DNA of 64,000 nt, from the NCBI RefSeq assembly GCF_001718695.1, contig NZ_CP013422.1, positions 1,612,001 to 1,676,000 of the forward strand. Direction: 5' to 3'. The DNA comes from Burkholderia ubonensis (lineage in GTDB: Bacteria; Pseudomonadota; Gammaproteobacteria; Burkholderiales; Burkholderiaceae). Positions 24,560 to 33,764 of the stretch are shown in pieces (positions within the stretch are counted from its first letter, which is position 1; each line of letters starts with the position of its first letter). The translations under genes were made by a program, and so were the position numbers. The notes beneath the pieces were generated by a model. It made no database searches. It was not told the origin of the DNA and saw only the letters and a list, made by a program, of their open reading frames with translations.

Positions 24560-26899
24560 ATGACCGCTTCCTTGACCCAACCGGCATTGCGCCGCCTCGG
24601 GATGAAGGCGCTGCTCGTGCAGCACGACATCGACGAGCGAACCGCGACCGGCCGCGCCGCCACCGCGCTCGCCGAAGAATTGCGCACGCGGCTCGTCGAC
24701 GTCGTGATCGCGACCTCCGCCGACGACGCGTGCGCGGTGGTCGTCGCCGATCCGGCGATCCAGTGCCTGCTGCTCAACTGGGAGCTCGGCAACGATCCGG
24801 CCCACGCGCCCGCGCAGGCCGTGCTCGACGCGATGCGCGCGCGCAATGCGACGGTGCCGGTGTTCCTGCTCGCGAGCCGCGCGAGCGCGGCCGCGATTCC
24901 GGTCGACGCGATGCGCAAGGCCGACGACTTCATCTGGATGCTGGAGGACACCACCGCGTTCATCGGCGGGCGGATCGTCGCCGCGATCGAACGCTACCGC
25001 GAAACGGTGCTGCCGCCGATGTTCCGCGCGCTCGCGCAGTTCTCGCGCGTGTACGAATACTCGTGGCACACGCCGGGCCACACGGGCGGCACCGCGTTCC
25101 TGAAGTCGCCGGTCGGGCGCGCCTACTTCGAATTCTTCGGCGAAGCGCTGTTTCGCTCGGACCTGTCGATCTCGGTCGGCGAACTCGGCTCGCTGCTCGA
25201 CCACTCCGGCCCGATCGGCGACAGCGAGCGCTATGCGGCGCGCGTGTTCGGCGCGCATCGCACGTATCACGTGACGAACGGCTCGTCGATGTCGAACCGC
25301 GTGATCCTGATGGCGAGCGTCACGCGCAATCAGGTCGCGCTGTGCGACCGCAACTGCCACAAATCGGCCGAGCACGCGATGACGATGTCCGGCGCGATTC
25401 CGACCTACCTGATCCCGTCGCGCAACCACTACGGCATCATCGGCCCGATCATGCCCGAGCGGCTCACGGCCGCGGCCGTGCGGCTCGCGATCGACGCGAA
25501 CCCGCTGGTGCGCGGCCGCGACGGCATCAGCCCGACGCCCGTGCACGCGCTGATCACGAACTCGACCTACGACGGGCTGTGCTACAACGTCGCGCGCGTC
25601 GAGGAGCTGCTCGGCCAGAGCGTCGACCGCCTGCATTTCGACGAAGCCTGGTACGGCTATGCGCGCTTCAACCCGATCTACCGCGATCGTTATGCGATGC
25701 ACGGCGATCCGGCGCAGCACGACGCGAGCAAGCCGACGGTGTTCGCGACGCAATCGACGCACAAGCTGCTCGCGGCGCTGTCGCAGGCGTCGTTCATCCA
25801 TATCCGCGACGGCCGCAATCCGATCGAGCACGCGCGCTTCAACGAGGCGTACATGATGCACGCGTCGACGTCGCCGAACTACGCGATCATCGCGTCGAAC
25901 GACGTGAGCGCGGCGATGATGGACGGCCCCGGCGGCGAAGCGCTGACGACCGACGCGATCCGCGAGGCCGTGTCGTTTCGCCGGATGCTGGCGCGCCTGC
26001 ATGCGGAATACGACGAGAACGACGACTGGTTCTTCGACGGCTGGCAGCCGGACACGGTCGTCGACCGCAAGACCGGGCGACGCGTGCCGTTCCACGAAGC
26101 GGACGAGACGCTGCTCGCGACCGATCCGTCGTGCTGGGTGCTGCATCCGGGCGACACGTGGCACGGCTTCGGCGCGATCGAGGACGACTACTGCATGCTC
26201 GACCCGATCAAGGTGTCGATCGTCACGCCGGGCGTCGCGCCGCACGGCGGGCTGATGCCGGTCGGCATTCCCGCGTCGGTGGTGACGGCCTATCTTGACC
26301 GGCAAGGGATCGTCGTCGAAAAGACGACCGACTTCACGATCCTGTTCCTGTTCTCGCTCGGCGTGACGAAGGGCAAGTGGGGCACGCTCGTCAACACGCT
26401 GCTCGACTTCAAGCGCGACTACGATGCGAACGCGCCGCTCGAGCAAGCGCTGCCGGAGCTCGTCGCGCGCTATCCGGAGCGTTACGGCAAGCTGGGGCTG
26501 CGCGAGCTGTGCGATCTGATGTTCGCCGCGATGAGCGACCTGAAGACGACCGAGATGATGTCGCGCGGCTTCTCGACGCTGCCGCAGCCGGACTACAGCC
26601 CGGCCGAGGCGTACGAGCATCTGGTTCACAACGACATCGAGATGCTCGAGCTGTCGGAGATGGCCGGCCGCACCGTCGCGACCGGCGTCGTGCCCTATCC
26701 GCCCGGCATTCCGCTGCTGATGCCGGGCGAGAACGCAGGGCCGGCCGACGGTCCGCTGCTCGGTTACCTGAAAGCGCTCGAACAGTTCGACCGGCGCTTC
26801 CCGGGCTTCACGCACGATACGCACGGCGTCGAAGTGGACGACGGCGTGTACCGCATCGCGTGCATCAGGCAGGCGGGCCGCGATAGCGCCGCGCGCTGA
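24560..26899 (+). CDS. adiA: Biodegradative arginine decarboxylase AdiA (PLP-dependent)
   Basis: 779 residues, as expected for the inducible fold-type I decarboxylases. Order: N-terminal flavodoxin-like wing (1-150), PLP domain with D361 in RLHFDEAWYGYARFNPIY and the Schiff-base lysine K402 in TQSTHKLLAALSQAS, C-terminal domain. The stretches around STYDGLCYN and GKWGTLVNTLLDFKRDYDANAPL match AdiA better than lysine or ornithine decarboxylases. With AdiC it forms the arginine-dependent acid-resistance pair: arginine to agmatine plus CO2, consuming a proton. A ribosome-binding site (GGGGGAATAACAG) overlaps the adiC end. Confidence 0.93.
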   Translation: MTASLTQPALRRLGMKALLVQHDIDERTATGRAATALAEELRTRLVDVVIATSADDACAVVVADPAIQCLLLNWELGNDPAHAPAQAVLDAMRARNATVPVFLLASRASAAAIPVDAMRKADDFIWMLEDTTAFIGGRIVAAIERYRETVLPPMFRALAQFSRVYEYSWHTPGHTGGTAFLKSPVGRAYFEFFGEALFRSDLSISVGELGSLLDHSGPIGDSERYAARVFGAHRTYHVTNGSSMSNRVILMASVTRNQVALCDRNCHKSAEHAMTMSGAIPTYLIPSRNHYGIIGPIMPERLTAAAVRLAIDANPLVRGRDGISPTPVHALITNSTYDGLCYNVARVEELLGQSVDRLHFDEAWYGYARFNPIYRDRYAMHGDPAQHDASKPTVFATQSTHKLLAALSQASFIHIRDGRNPIEHARFNEAYMMHASTSPNYAIIASNDVSAAMMDGPGGEALTTDAIREAVSFRRMLARLHAEYDENDDWFFDGWQPDTVVDRKTGRRVPFHEADETLLATDPSCWVLHPGDTWHGFGAIEDDYCMLDPIKVSIVTPGVAPHGGLMPVGIPASVVTAYLDRQGIVVEKTTDFTILFLFSLGVTKGKWGTLVNTLLDFKRDYDANAPLEQALPELVARYPERYGKLGLRELCDLMFAAMSDLKTTEMMSRGFSTLPQPDYSPAEAYEHLVHNDIEMLELSEMAGRTVATGVVPYPPGIPLLMPGENAGPADGPLLGYLKALEQFDRRFPGFTHDTHGVEVDDGVYRIACIRQAGRDSAAR

Positions 26900-26914
26900 G
26901 CGAAGGCGGTGAGC

Positions 26915-26940
26915 AGCGACCGGCGTCACGGCCGGTCGCT
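26915..26940. terminator. Stem-loop between convergent adiA and TPR-like gene
   Basis: AGCGACCGGC (26915-26924) pairs perfectly with GCCGGTCGCT (26931-26940) around a 6-nt loop, 15 bp after the adiA stop. A GC-rich palindrome follows at 26944-26959. There is no T run on either side, so it is a possible factor-dependent or bidirectional terminator rather than a classical one. Confidence 0.55.
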
Positions 26941-26974
26941 AACGGCCCCGGCCGGGGCCGGGGGTGCCGGCCCG

Positions 26975-27709
26975 CTACGCGGGCAACTTGGCGACCCACG
27001 CGGCAAGCTGCGCTTCGCCTTCGTCGTCGAGCTTGCCGCTGAGTTCTCCATACCACTGCACGATCGCGTCGGCCGGCTGCGTGGCCTTCAGGATCTCGAG
27101 GCTGTTCTCGAGGAACGCGCCGAAGAACGGAATCCCGCGCATGTAGAGGAACGTCGAATCGGTGATGCGCACATGGCCGTACACGTCGCGCAGCCACCCG
27201 AGATGCGGCAGCGCCTCGCGCGCATGACCGCTTTGCATCAATGCCGAAATGAAGTTCGTGCGCGCGGCGACGTCGGACTGTTCGTGCGTCTCATGATTGA
27301 TCTCGGCCGCCTTCTGCATCCACGCCTCGCCGCGCTCCACTTCGTCGCACATCACCGACGTCGTCGCGAGCTGCACCGCGTTGTGCGCACTCGGCTCATG
27401 GCCGAACAATTCGAGCCAGTAAGGGAATGCCTCCGCGTAGCGCTGCAGCGCCGAATACGACAGCGCGCACAGACGCGCCGCGTCGGCCAGCCGTTGCGCA
27501 TGCGGCGCGGCAGCCGCGATCGCCGCTTCGTGCCGGCCGGCCTGATATGCCGCCAGCGCCGCGGCCAGTTCGGGGGCGATGTCGGGGCCGCGCTGTTCGT
27601 CCGCGTCGGCGTCCGACGGCTGCGTGCGTTGCGTAGACGATGCGGGCGGCGTGAGCAAGGCGGCCTCGTCGCGCGGTTTCTTCCCGAACAGCTTTCCCAG
27701 CAGACCCAT
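26975..27709 (-). CDS. Helical-repeat (TPR-like) protein of unknown function
   Basis: 244 residues from MGLLGKLFGKK (ATG 27709, AAGGA upstream). The N-terminus is a short basic/hydrophobic lead, then a charged linker (30-60), then helices spaced like tetratricopeptide repeats (ALAAYQAGRHEAAIAAAAP, ALSYSALQRYAEAFPYWLELF, AISALMQSGHAREALPHLGWL-type units). Soluble. It converges on adiA. Proteins starting LLGKLFGKKP are widespread in Burkholderia with no known role. Confidence 0.75.
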   Translation of the reverse strand: MGLLGKLFGKKPRDEAALLTPPASSTQRTQPSDADADEQRGPDIAPELAAALAAYQAGRHEAAIAAAAPHAQRLADAARLCALSYSALQRYAEAFPYWLELFGHEPSAHNAVQLATTSVMCDEVERGEAWMQKAAEINHETHEQSDVAARTNFISALMQSGHAREALPHLGWLRDVYGHVRITDSTFLYMRGIPFFGAFLENSLEILKATQPADAIVQWYGELSGKLDDEGEAQLAAWVAKLPA

Positions 27710-27870
27710 GTCGTTGTCCTTGTCGTTATGGTGAAGGAATGGCGGCGCCGCATCCACGGCCGCCGCACGGCGACCGCCATCTTACGCGTGCGACGCGGTG
27801 GCGGAAACGGGCAACGGGAAAAGCGAAAAGGCGACCGCCGCGTGCAGCCGTCCAGGAGCGCCGCGACGCG

Positions 27871-28845
27871 TCACGCGCGCGGCGGCCGCACGCCGCGATC
27901 CATGCTGCGCCGGTACGCGGCGGGACTCGTCGCCGCGATGCGCCGGAAATGCCGGCGCAGCGACTCCTCCGACCCGAAGCCCGCGCGCGCCGCGACCTGC
28001 GCGAGCGGCAGCGCCGGATTCGCTTCGAGCAGATCCTTCGCGACGTTCACGCGCTCGCGGACCAGCCACGCGACCGGCGACATCCCGGTCGCGTCGGCGA
28101 ACTGCCGCTGCAGCGTGCGCGGGCTCATCGCGGCCTGCGCGGCGAGTGACGCGAGCGTATGCGGCTCGGCCGCGTGCGCGCGCATCCAGTCGATCAGCCG
28201 GGCGAGCCGGTCGCTGCCGCCCGGCGCCACCGGGCGCGGCACGAACTGCGCCTGCCCGCCGTCGCGATGCGGCGGCAGCACGAGACGCTGCGCAACGCGA
28301 TTGGCGATCGCGCCGCCGTGATCGCGGCGCACGAGATGCAGCAGCATGTCGAGCCCCGCCGCCGACCCGGCCGACGTGATGACCTGCCCTTCGTCGACGT
28401 ACAGCGCGTCCGGATTCACGCGCAACGCCGGATAGCGCGCCTGCAGGCGCTCCGCGTAGCGCCAGTGGGTGGTCGCGGTCAGGCCGTCGAGCACGCCCGC
28501 CGCGGCCAGCACGAACACGCCGGAACAGATCGAGCAGAGGCGCGCACCGCGCCGGTGCGCGGCGCGCAGTTTCTTCACCAGCGGTTCGGGCGGCAGTTCG
28601 TCCGGATCGCGCCAGCCGGGGATCACGATCGTGTCCGCGCGGTCGAGCATCGCGAGCCGGTACGGCGCGGCGACCGTGATGCCGCCGGCCGCGCGCACGG
28701 GGCCCGGCTCGCTCGCGCACACCGCGAAGCGATACCAGCCGACGCCCAGCTCCGGGCGTTCGAGCGCGAACAGTTCGACCACGCAGCCGAATTCGAACGT
28801 GCAGAGGCGATCGTAGGCGAGCGCGACGACGAGATGGTTTTGCAT
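27871..28845 (-). CDS. ftrA: GlxA/FtrA-type AraC transcriptional regulator
   Basis: 324 residues. Residues 1-190 form a DJ-1/PfpI-like domain with the nucleophile-elbow cysteine in CSICSGVFVLAAAG, and 210-320 carry the two AraC helix-turn-helix motifs (LASLAAQAAMSPRTLQRQF … VAARAGFGSEESLRRHFRR). Divergent from the rhodanese gene with 111 bp between starts, the typical FtrA context. It probably activates the rhodanese; the effector is unknown. Confidence 0.85.
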   Translation of the reverse strand: MQNHLVVALAYDRLCTFEFGCVVELFALERPELGVGWYRFAVCASEPGPVRAAGGITVAAPYRLAMLDRADTIVIPGWRDPDELPPEPLVKKLRAAHRRGARLCSICSGVFVLAAAGVLDGLTATTHWRYAERLQARYPALRVNPDALYVDEGQVITSAGSAAGLDMLLHLVRRDHGGAIANRVAQRLVLPPHRDGGQAQFVPRPVAPGGSDRLARLIDWMRAHAAEPHTLASLAAQAAMSPRTLQRQFADATGMSPVAWLVRERVNVAKDLLEANPALPLAQVAARAGFGSEESLRRHFRRIAATSPAAYRRSMDRGVRPPRA

Positions 28846-28956
28846 GGCGTGATGTTACCGGAACTTGTCGATCGCGCCACTGCCGGAAAACCGGCGCGCA
28901 CGCGATACTGGCCTCGTTGCGGCGCATTCCGCGCCGCCTGCTCAGGAGCGCATTTC

Positions 28957-29376
28957 ATGTCATATGTCACCGACGTCCCGGCCGCCGACAGCGCAAGCGC
29001 CGCCACGCATTTCGAAGCGTCGCTGCGCTTCGAAACCGATTGCTGGGACGTTCACGACGCGCTCGCGTCCGGCGCGCCCGATTTCGTGCTGCTCGACGTC
29101 CGCGGCCCCGACCAGTTCGCCGCCGGCCACGTGCCCGGCGCCCGCAACCTGCCGCATCGCAAGATCGTCGCGGGCAAGCTCGCCGGCTACCCGGCCGATA
29201 CGCTGTTCGTCGTGTACTGCGCCGGGCCGCACTGCAACGGCGCCGCCCGCGCCGCGATCCGCCTCGCGCGGCTCGGCCGGCCGGTCAAGCTGATGATCGG
29301 CGGCGTCACCGGCTGGCGCGACGAAGGTTTCGCGCTGAGCAACGATGCGCAAATGGAAACCGGTGCCATGCACTGA
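28957..29376 (+). CDS. Rhodanese-like sulfurtransferase
   Basis: 139 residues, single rhodanese domain. DVRGPDQFAAGHVPGARNLPHRKI is the CDC25-like start, and the active-site loop reads CAGPHCN with the persulfide cysteine at 88. No signal peptide, so cytosolic. An AGGAG lies 10 bp upstream of ATG 28957. Divergent from ftrA, which likely regulates it. Role in sulfur transfer or thiol stress is family knowledge, not shown here. Confidence 0.9.
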   Translation: MSYVTDVPAADSASAATHFEASLRFETDCWDVHDALASGAPDFVLLDVRGPDQFAAGHVPGARNLPHRKIVAGKLAGYPADTLFVVYCAGPHCNGAARAAIRLARLGRPVKLMIGGVTGWRDEGFALSNDAQMETGAMH

Positions 29377-29477
29377 TCGTCGCTAAAAACGCAACAATCA
29401 ATTGCCGAAGGAAGGCCTGCACACGAACGGGAAAAGCGCGACAATCGGTCCCATTGCAGTCCGGATGGAGCAGCAAC

Positions 29478-29804
29478 ATGCAGACCGAAGTCCTGATTCA
29501 AGTCGCCGGCTCAGTCGCCGCGATCGCGCTCTACTTTCTCCCGGCGATCATCGCCGACCGGCGCCGCCGCCACGACAAGCTGACGGTCGCGCTGTTCAAC
29601 GCGCTGTTCGCGTGGACCGGCATCGGCTGGCTGATGACCCTGTACTGGGCCTGCCAGCCGAATCCGCGGGCCGACGTCGCGCAGACGATCCTCGCGCAGC
29701 GCCGCGGCATCAGCATGCGCACCTTCTCGACCGGCCTCGTCGAACGCGTGCAGCGCCGCGTCGCCGCCCAGGAGGAATGGGCGCAGAAGCAGGGCTGCCG
29801 CTGA
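29478..29804 (+). CDS. Superinfection-immunity family membrane protein
   Basis: 108 residues with two hydrophobic helices (about 7-25 and 38-58: LFNALFAWTGIGWLMTLYWAC), separated by a basic RRRRHDK loop, then a charged tail. This matches the Imm superinfection-immunity family named from phage T4. No phage genes are near, and many bacteria carry such genes as housekeeping membrane proteins. Monocistronic, 9 bp from the convergent P450. Confidence 0.8.
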   Translation: MQTEVLIQVAGSVAAIALYFLPAIIADRRRRHDKLTVALFNALFAWTGIGWLMTLYWACQPNPRADVAQTILAQRRGISMRTFSTGLVERVQRRVAAQEEWAQKQGCR

Positions 29805-29813
29805 ACCGCCTGT

Positions 29814-31010
29814 TCACGCCTGGCTCGCGATGCCGAAGTTCGGCATCCTGATGTTGGTCGACGCGCGGTAGTCCCACACGAGCCCGCTGGGCAGCTCGCC
29901 GCTGCTCGCATGTAACCACACGTCGAACGCCCCCGTCGTCACCGCCCGCGCGATCCGCTCGCCGGGACAGCCGTGCGGCCCCGCGCCGAAGCCGAAAGTC
30001 GGCGCAGGCGCGCGGCCGGGCAGCAGGCGATGCGGCTCGCGATGCACGGCCGGATCGCGGTTCGCCGCCGCGAGCACGACCAGGATCGCGTCGCCCGCGT
30101 CGACGGTCACGCCGTCCAGCGTCGTGCGCGCCGCGACGAAGCGGCGCGTGTTCTGCACCGGCGCGTCGAAGCGTGCGACTTCCGCGACGAACGCATCGAG
30201 CGCAGCGGCATCCGGAATCGCCCGCCCGCCGTCGGCGCTCGCGCGCGCCGACTCTTCCCATGCGATCAGCACGTTGCCGAGCCACGCGGCCGTCGCCTCG
30301 CACGTCTGCGACAGCAGCCCGACCAGATTCGCAATCAGCGCGCCGCCGGCCTGCCAGCCCGCGGCGCGCGCCGCATCCTGAACCGCCGCGACGAGCGACC
30401 CGTCCCGGGCGCGCGTGCGTGCGACCCGCTCCGTCATCCGTTCGAGCAAGCGCCGCGCAGCATCGCTTGCACGCGCCAGCGTCGCGTCGTCCGACAGCGG
30501 CGACAGCGGCGACAGCGCGGCGACGAACGCGACGACGAGCGCAGCGATGTCGTCGAGCTGTGCTTCATCGAAGCCGAGCAGATCGGCGACCGCGCAGACG
30601 GGCACCGTCAGGCACCATGCGTTCAATGCCTCGGCGTCGAGCGGCGCGCGCAGGCGGCGGCCGGCGAGCGACGCGGTCCGCTCGCGCAACGCGAGCGCGT
30701 CGACCGACGCGAGCGCCGCCTGCATCGCCCGTTTCGGCGCGTCGTGCCGCAGCGCGCCGTCGTTCATGCGGATCAGTTGGCCGAACAGCTCGCCCGCCGT
30801 CGTGCCGCGCAACGCGGGCGGCACCGGCGCGGCGAGCGGCCGGACCCGGCACGCGGGGTGGCCGAGCACCGCCGCCACGCTGGCCGCGCGGCTCGCGACC
30901 CACAGGCCGAGCGTGGCGTCGAACGCGAGCGGCGGCCCGTCGACGAGCGCCGCATAGTACGGATAGGGATCGCGGTGCGTAACCGCGGCAATCGGATCGG
31001 TCGGGTTCAT
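29814..31010 (-). CDS. Cytochrome P450
   Basis: 398 residues, soluble bacterial type. The heme loop FGFGAGPHGCPGE gives the cysteine thiolate ligand, the K-helix ExxR is EVAR, and the I-helix reads LLSQTCEATAAWLGN with an E-x-T pair for oxygen activation. No ferredoxin or reductase gene is adjacent, so redox partners must come from elsewhere. The substrate is unknown. The start MNPTDPIAAVTHRDPYPYY is typical. Confidence 0.92.
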   Translation of the reverse strand: MNPTDPIAAVTHRDPYPYYAALVDGPPLAFDATLGLWVASRAASVAAVLGHPACRVRPLAAPVPPALRGTTAGELFGQLIRMNDGALRHDAPKRAMQAALASVDALALRERTASLAGRRLRAPLDAEALNAWCLTVPVCAVADLLGFDEAQLDDIAALVVAFVAALSPLSPLSDDATLARASDAARRLLERMTERVARTRARDGSLVAAVQDAARAAGWQAGGALIANLVGLLSQTCEATAAWLGNVLIAWEESARASADGGRAIPDAAALDAFVAEVARFDAPVQNTRRFVAARTTLDGVTVDAGDAILVVLAAANRDPAVHREPHRLLPGRAPAPTFGFGAGPHGCPGERIARAVTTGAFDVWLHASSGELPSGLVWDYRASTNIRMPNFGIASQA

Positions 31011-31100
31011 GCACGCAGTATCGGCGCGCAGGCCGGCAGCATGTTTCGGGTCGACGTGAAATGTCGATGTGCGGGTGTGTGGGGGCTTCGAGGGCGCGCG

Positions 31101-31127
31101 GGCCGCGGGCCGCGGGCCGCGGGCCGC
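31101..31127. repeat. GGCCGCG tandem repeat
   Basis: Four near-perfect 7-bp GGCCGCG units in the extremely GC-rich leader upstream of the P450 gene. Probably a slippage product; no coding role is evident. Confidence 0.7.
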
Positions 31128-31264
31128 AGTGGCGCGGTGGCGCGTGGGCGCAGGGGCCGCGGCGGCGCGTGTGGGCGGGATAGGCCCGACAACCGCAATG
31201 CCGCTGTGAACCCGCCAGCACAATAGGCGCAGCGGCCGTACCGAACCGGCGCCCCGCTCCTGCG

Positions 31265-31531
31265 TCAGGCCGCCGAACGAAAGCGAAACGTTTGCATCCG
31301 CACGCGCACCCGGCCGGCCGAAATCGCGCGCGGCTCCGGCACGACCGTCTCGTGATGGAACATCTCCTGCCGGAAGTGCCCGCTGTCGTCGAACCACTGG
31401 CAAATCAGCCAGTCGGCGTCGTCAAACACGACCGGGCCTGCATAGATCACCGTCATGCGCGGCCCGCCGGTTTTCAACGTCACGACATCGCCGACGCGAA
31501 AGCGGCTGCGGTGATTTTCTCGGATTGTCAT
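31265..31531 (-). CDS. DUF2158/YodC-like small protein
   Basis: 88 residues from MTIRENHRSRF. The core FRVGDVVTLKTGGPRMTVIYAG … WLICQWFDDSGHFRQEMFHHETVVP matches the YodC/DUF2158 pattern (GDVVxLKSGGPxMTV … CxWF). Small soluble beta protein of unknown function. An in-frame extension upstream is AT-rich and not family-like. Confidence 0.85.
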   Translation of the reverse strand: MTIRENHRSRFRVGDVVTLKTGGPRMTVIYAGPVVFDDADWLICQWFDDSGHFRQEMFHHETVVPEPRAISAGRVRVRMQTFRFRSAA

Positions 31532-31867
31532 CGCTCTCTCGATTTTTATATATTCATTATTTCCGGCGCCCCGCCGGCCGATCATTCGGATATGCCGCAG
31601 ATTAACAATCCGAAAAATAACCGGCAACTCCCGAAAACCGAAAAAATACCGGTCTTAAAATCGGGACAATACGTAAATCGGGTACGCCGGGCGCATGATT
31701 GGCGCCAATGCCGGCGCGGCTTGCGCGCCGACTCCCGCCAATCGGCCGGAATTCGCAGAGTAAACGATGTAATTGCCGCAGTCACCGAAGATTAAATCGA
31801 CTGCGGCTTCGTTTGATAACGGTCAACCGGTATCCATCTGGAAAACGTTACCCCGATTTAGCCACGA
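31532..31867. other. AT-richer intergenic region with an inverted repeat
   Basis: About 335 bp with no gene, with markedly more A/T than the flanks. GCCGCAGTC (31775-31783) and GACTGCGGC (31799-31807) form a perfect 9-bp-arm hairpin 61-93 bp beyond the stop of the PEP-mutase-family gene; no T run follows, so terminator function is uncertain. The DUF2158 promoter should be in the left part. Confidence 0.5.
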
Positions 31868-32728
31868 TCATTCTGCGAAACGGACCGGCGAATTGTCCCG
31901 CGCGGCGAACCAGCGATCGAGATCGCTGCCCGGCACCGCCTCTTGCGCGAAGGTAAACGTGCCGTCGCGCGCCATTTCCGTCGCCGCCCTCAGAAATGCG
32001 CCGAGCGCGGCCCGCGCCAGCGCGCTGCCCACGCTCACGCGCTTCACGCCGAGCGCCGCGAGCGCATCGACGCTGAGCGACACGCCCTGCAGCCCCATCA
32101 CGACGTTGACCGGCGCATCGACCGCGTGCGTGAGCTCGGCGATCTCGCCGGGATCGGTCAGGCCCGGCGCGTACAGCACGTCGGCGCCCGCGTCGCGATA
32201 GGCGACGAGGCGCGCGATCGTGTCGGCCAGGTCGCGCCGGCCGTGCAGGTAGTTTTCGCAACGCGCGGTCAGCGTGAACGGGAACGGCAGCGCGCGCGCC
32301 GCGGTGACCGCCGCCGCGATGCGCTCGACCGCCGCGTCGTGCGGATAGATCGGCGCGTCGGGACGGCCCGTCGCGTCCTCGATCGAGCCGCCGACCGCGC
32401 CTGCCCCGGCGGCGAGCCGGATCGTCTCGGCGACCGTCTCCGGCGCGTCGCCGAAGCCGTTCTCGAGGTCGGCGCTCACCGGCAAGCCGCCTGCCGCGAC
32501 GATCTCGGCGATGTGCGCCAGCATCGCGTCGCGGCCGACCGCGTTGTCCGGCAGGCCGCGCGCATAGGCATAGCCGGCGCTCGTCGTCGCCAGCGCGTGG
32601 AAGCCGGCCATCGCGAGCAGGCGCGCGGTGCCGGCGTCCCACGGATTCGGCAGGATGAACGCGCCGGGCTGCGCATGCAGCGCGCGGAATGCGTGCGCGT
32701 GGCGGGACTGAAGGTCAGGATGGGTCAT
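31868..32728 (-). CDS. Isocitrate lyase/PEP mutase family enzyme
   Basis: 286 residues, TIM-barrel of the ICL/PEPM superfamily: GAFILPNPWDAGTARLLAMAGFHALATTSAGYAYARG, then the metal-site segment LPVSADLENGFGD and GGSIEDATG. The isocitrate-lyase KRCGH loop is missing; TARCENYL stands in its region, so isocitrate cleavage is unlikely. Probably a C-C or P-C bond lyase/mutase acting on a 2-oxo acid or oxaloacetate-like compound. Monocistronic. Confidence 0.88.
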   Translation of the reverse strand: MTHPDLQSRHAHAFRALHAQPGAFILPNPWDAGTARLLAMAGFHALATTSAGYAYARGLPDNAVGRDAMLAHIAEIVAAGGLPVSADLENGFGDAPETVAETIRLAAGAGAVGGSIEDATGRPDAPIYPHDAAVERIAAAVTAARALPFPFTLTARCENYLHGRRDLADTIARLVAYRDAGADVLYAPGLTDPGEIAELTHAVDAPVNVVMGLQGVSLSVDALAALGVKRVSVGSALARAALGAFLRAATEMARDGTFTFAQEAVPGSDLDRWFAARDNSPVRFAE

Positions 32729-32848
32729 CGAGGGCTCCGTCGGAATGGGGAAGCCCCAGCATACGCGCGCGGCGTGCGGCGACGATACGGCGTGCGTTGA
32801 AATGTGGGTGCGCGAAGCGGACGGGGACGGCCGGCGCTTCGCGATCCG

Positions 32849-33709
32849 TCAGACCACGTAGGCGCCCTTCGCGTGCAGTTCGGCTTCCGCGCGCTCGAGC
32901 GCGGCGATCGCGTCGCTGCCTTCGAGCGCCAGCAGCTGCGCGACGAGCGCTTCGGCGAGCGCGTGCGCGGCGACGAGCGACGGGAAGAACGACGGGCTGT
33001 CGTGCGTGAAGATCAGCTGCGCATCGGCGTGCAGCGCGATCGGCGACACCGCGCTGTCGGTGATCGCGACGATCCGGCTACCCTGCGCCCTCGCGGCCTG
33101 CGCGACGCGCGTGGCCTCCGCCGAGTACGGCGCGAAGCTGACGATCACGGTCGCGCTGTGCTTCGCGATCGAGCGCAGTTCCATTTCGAGCGAGCCGGCG
33201 ACGCCGGCGAGCAGCGACACGGTCGGCCGGAACAGCCGGTAGCCGTACACGAGCCCGAACGCGACCGGATAGCACGAGCGGAATCCCGCGACGTGCACGT
33301 GCGACGCCTTGCGGATCAGCTTCGCCGCTTCGGCGAGCGCCTGCGCGTTCTGCGCGGCGGTCGCGGCGAGGTTGTGCTGCTGCGCGGCGAGCAGGTCGTG
33401 CGCGAGCGACGCCTTCGCGTCGGGCCGCACGAGCGAGCGCGCGCGTTGCGTCAGCGGCTCGGGGCGCGTGCGCACGCGCGCGACGCACAGGTCGCGCAAC
33501 TCGTTCCAGCCGGGAAAACCGAATTGCTGCGCGAGCCGCACGAGCGACGCGGGCTGCACCTGCGCGCGCTGCGCGACCTTGCGCATCGACGACACGGCGA
33601 CTTCGTCGGGATGATCGAGCAGAAATGCCGCGCCCGCCTGGAATTGCGGGCTCAGCTCGGAAAATTGCGCCCGGATCCGGGACGCGAGTTCGTCGAAATT
33701 GGCGGCCAT
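32849..33709 (-). CDS. MurR/RpiR-family transcriptional regulator
   Basis: 286 residues. An N-terminal HTH_6 domain (about 1-77; VAVSSMRKVAQRAQVQPASLVRLAQQFGFPGWNELRDL) is followed by a SIS sugar-phosphate-binding domain (about 125-265; VHVAGFRSCYPVAFGLVYGYRLF … VIVSFAPYSAEATRVAQAARAQGSRIVAITDS). The family controls sugar or amino-sugar genes, yet no sugar operon is adjacent, so the target is unknown. Confidence 0.9.
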   Translation of the reverse strand: MAANFDELASRIRAQFSELSPQFQAGAAFLLDHPDEVAVSSMRKVAQRAQVQPASLVRLAQQFGFPGWNELRDLCVARVRTRPEPLTQRARSLVRPDAKASLAHDLLAAQQHNLAATAAQNAQALAEAAKLIRKASHVHVAGFRSCYPVAFGLVYGYRLFRPTVSLLAGVAGSLEMELRSIAKHSATVIVSFAPYSAEATRVAQAARAQGSRIVAITDSAVSPIALHADAQLIFTHDSPSFFPSLVAAHALAEALVAQLLALEGSDAIAALERAEAELHAKGAYVV

Positions 33710-33764
33710 CTTGGTGAGAACGGGAACCGGTCGCTCATGGTATCACCGGCCCCGCACGCACCCG

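Noticed and set aside
23006..26929. A 1307-codon open frame antisense to adiC-adiA
   Set aside because: Arg/His/Asp/Glu-rich low-complexity translation typical of the mirror frame of GC-rich genes; the opposite strand encodes two clear enzymes.
29478..29804. Superinfection-immunity-family gene as a sign of a prophage
   Set aside because: No integrase, structural, lysis or replication phage genes and no attachment repeats are present in the neighbourhood.
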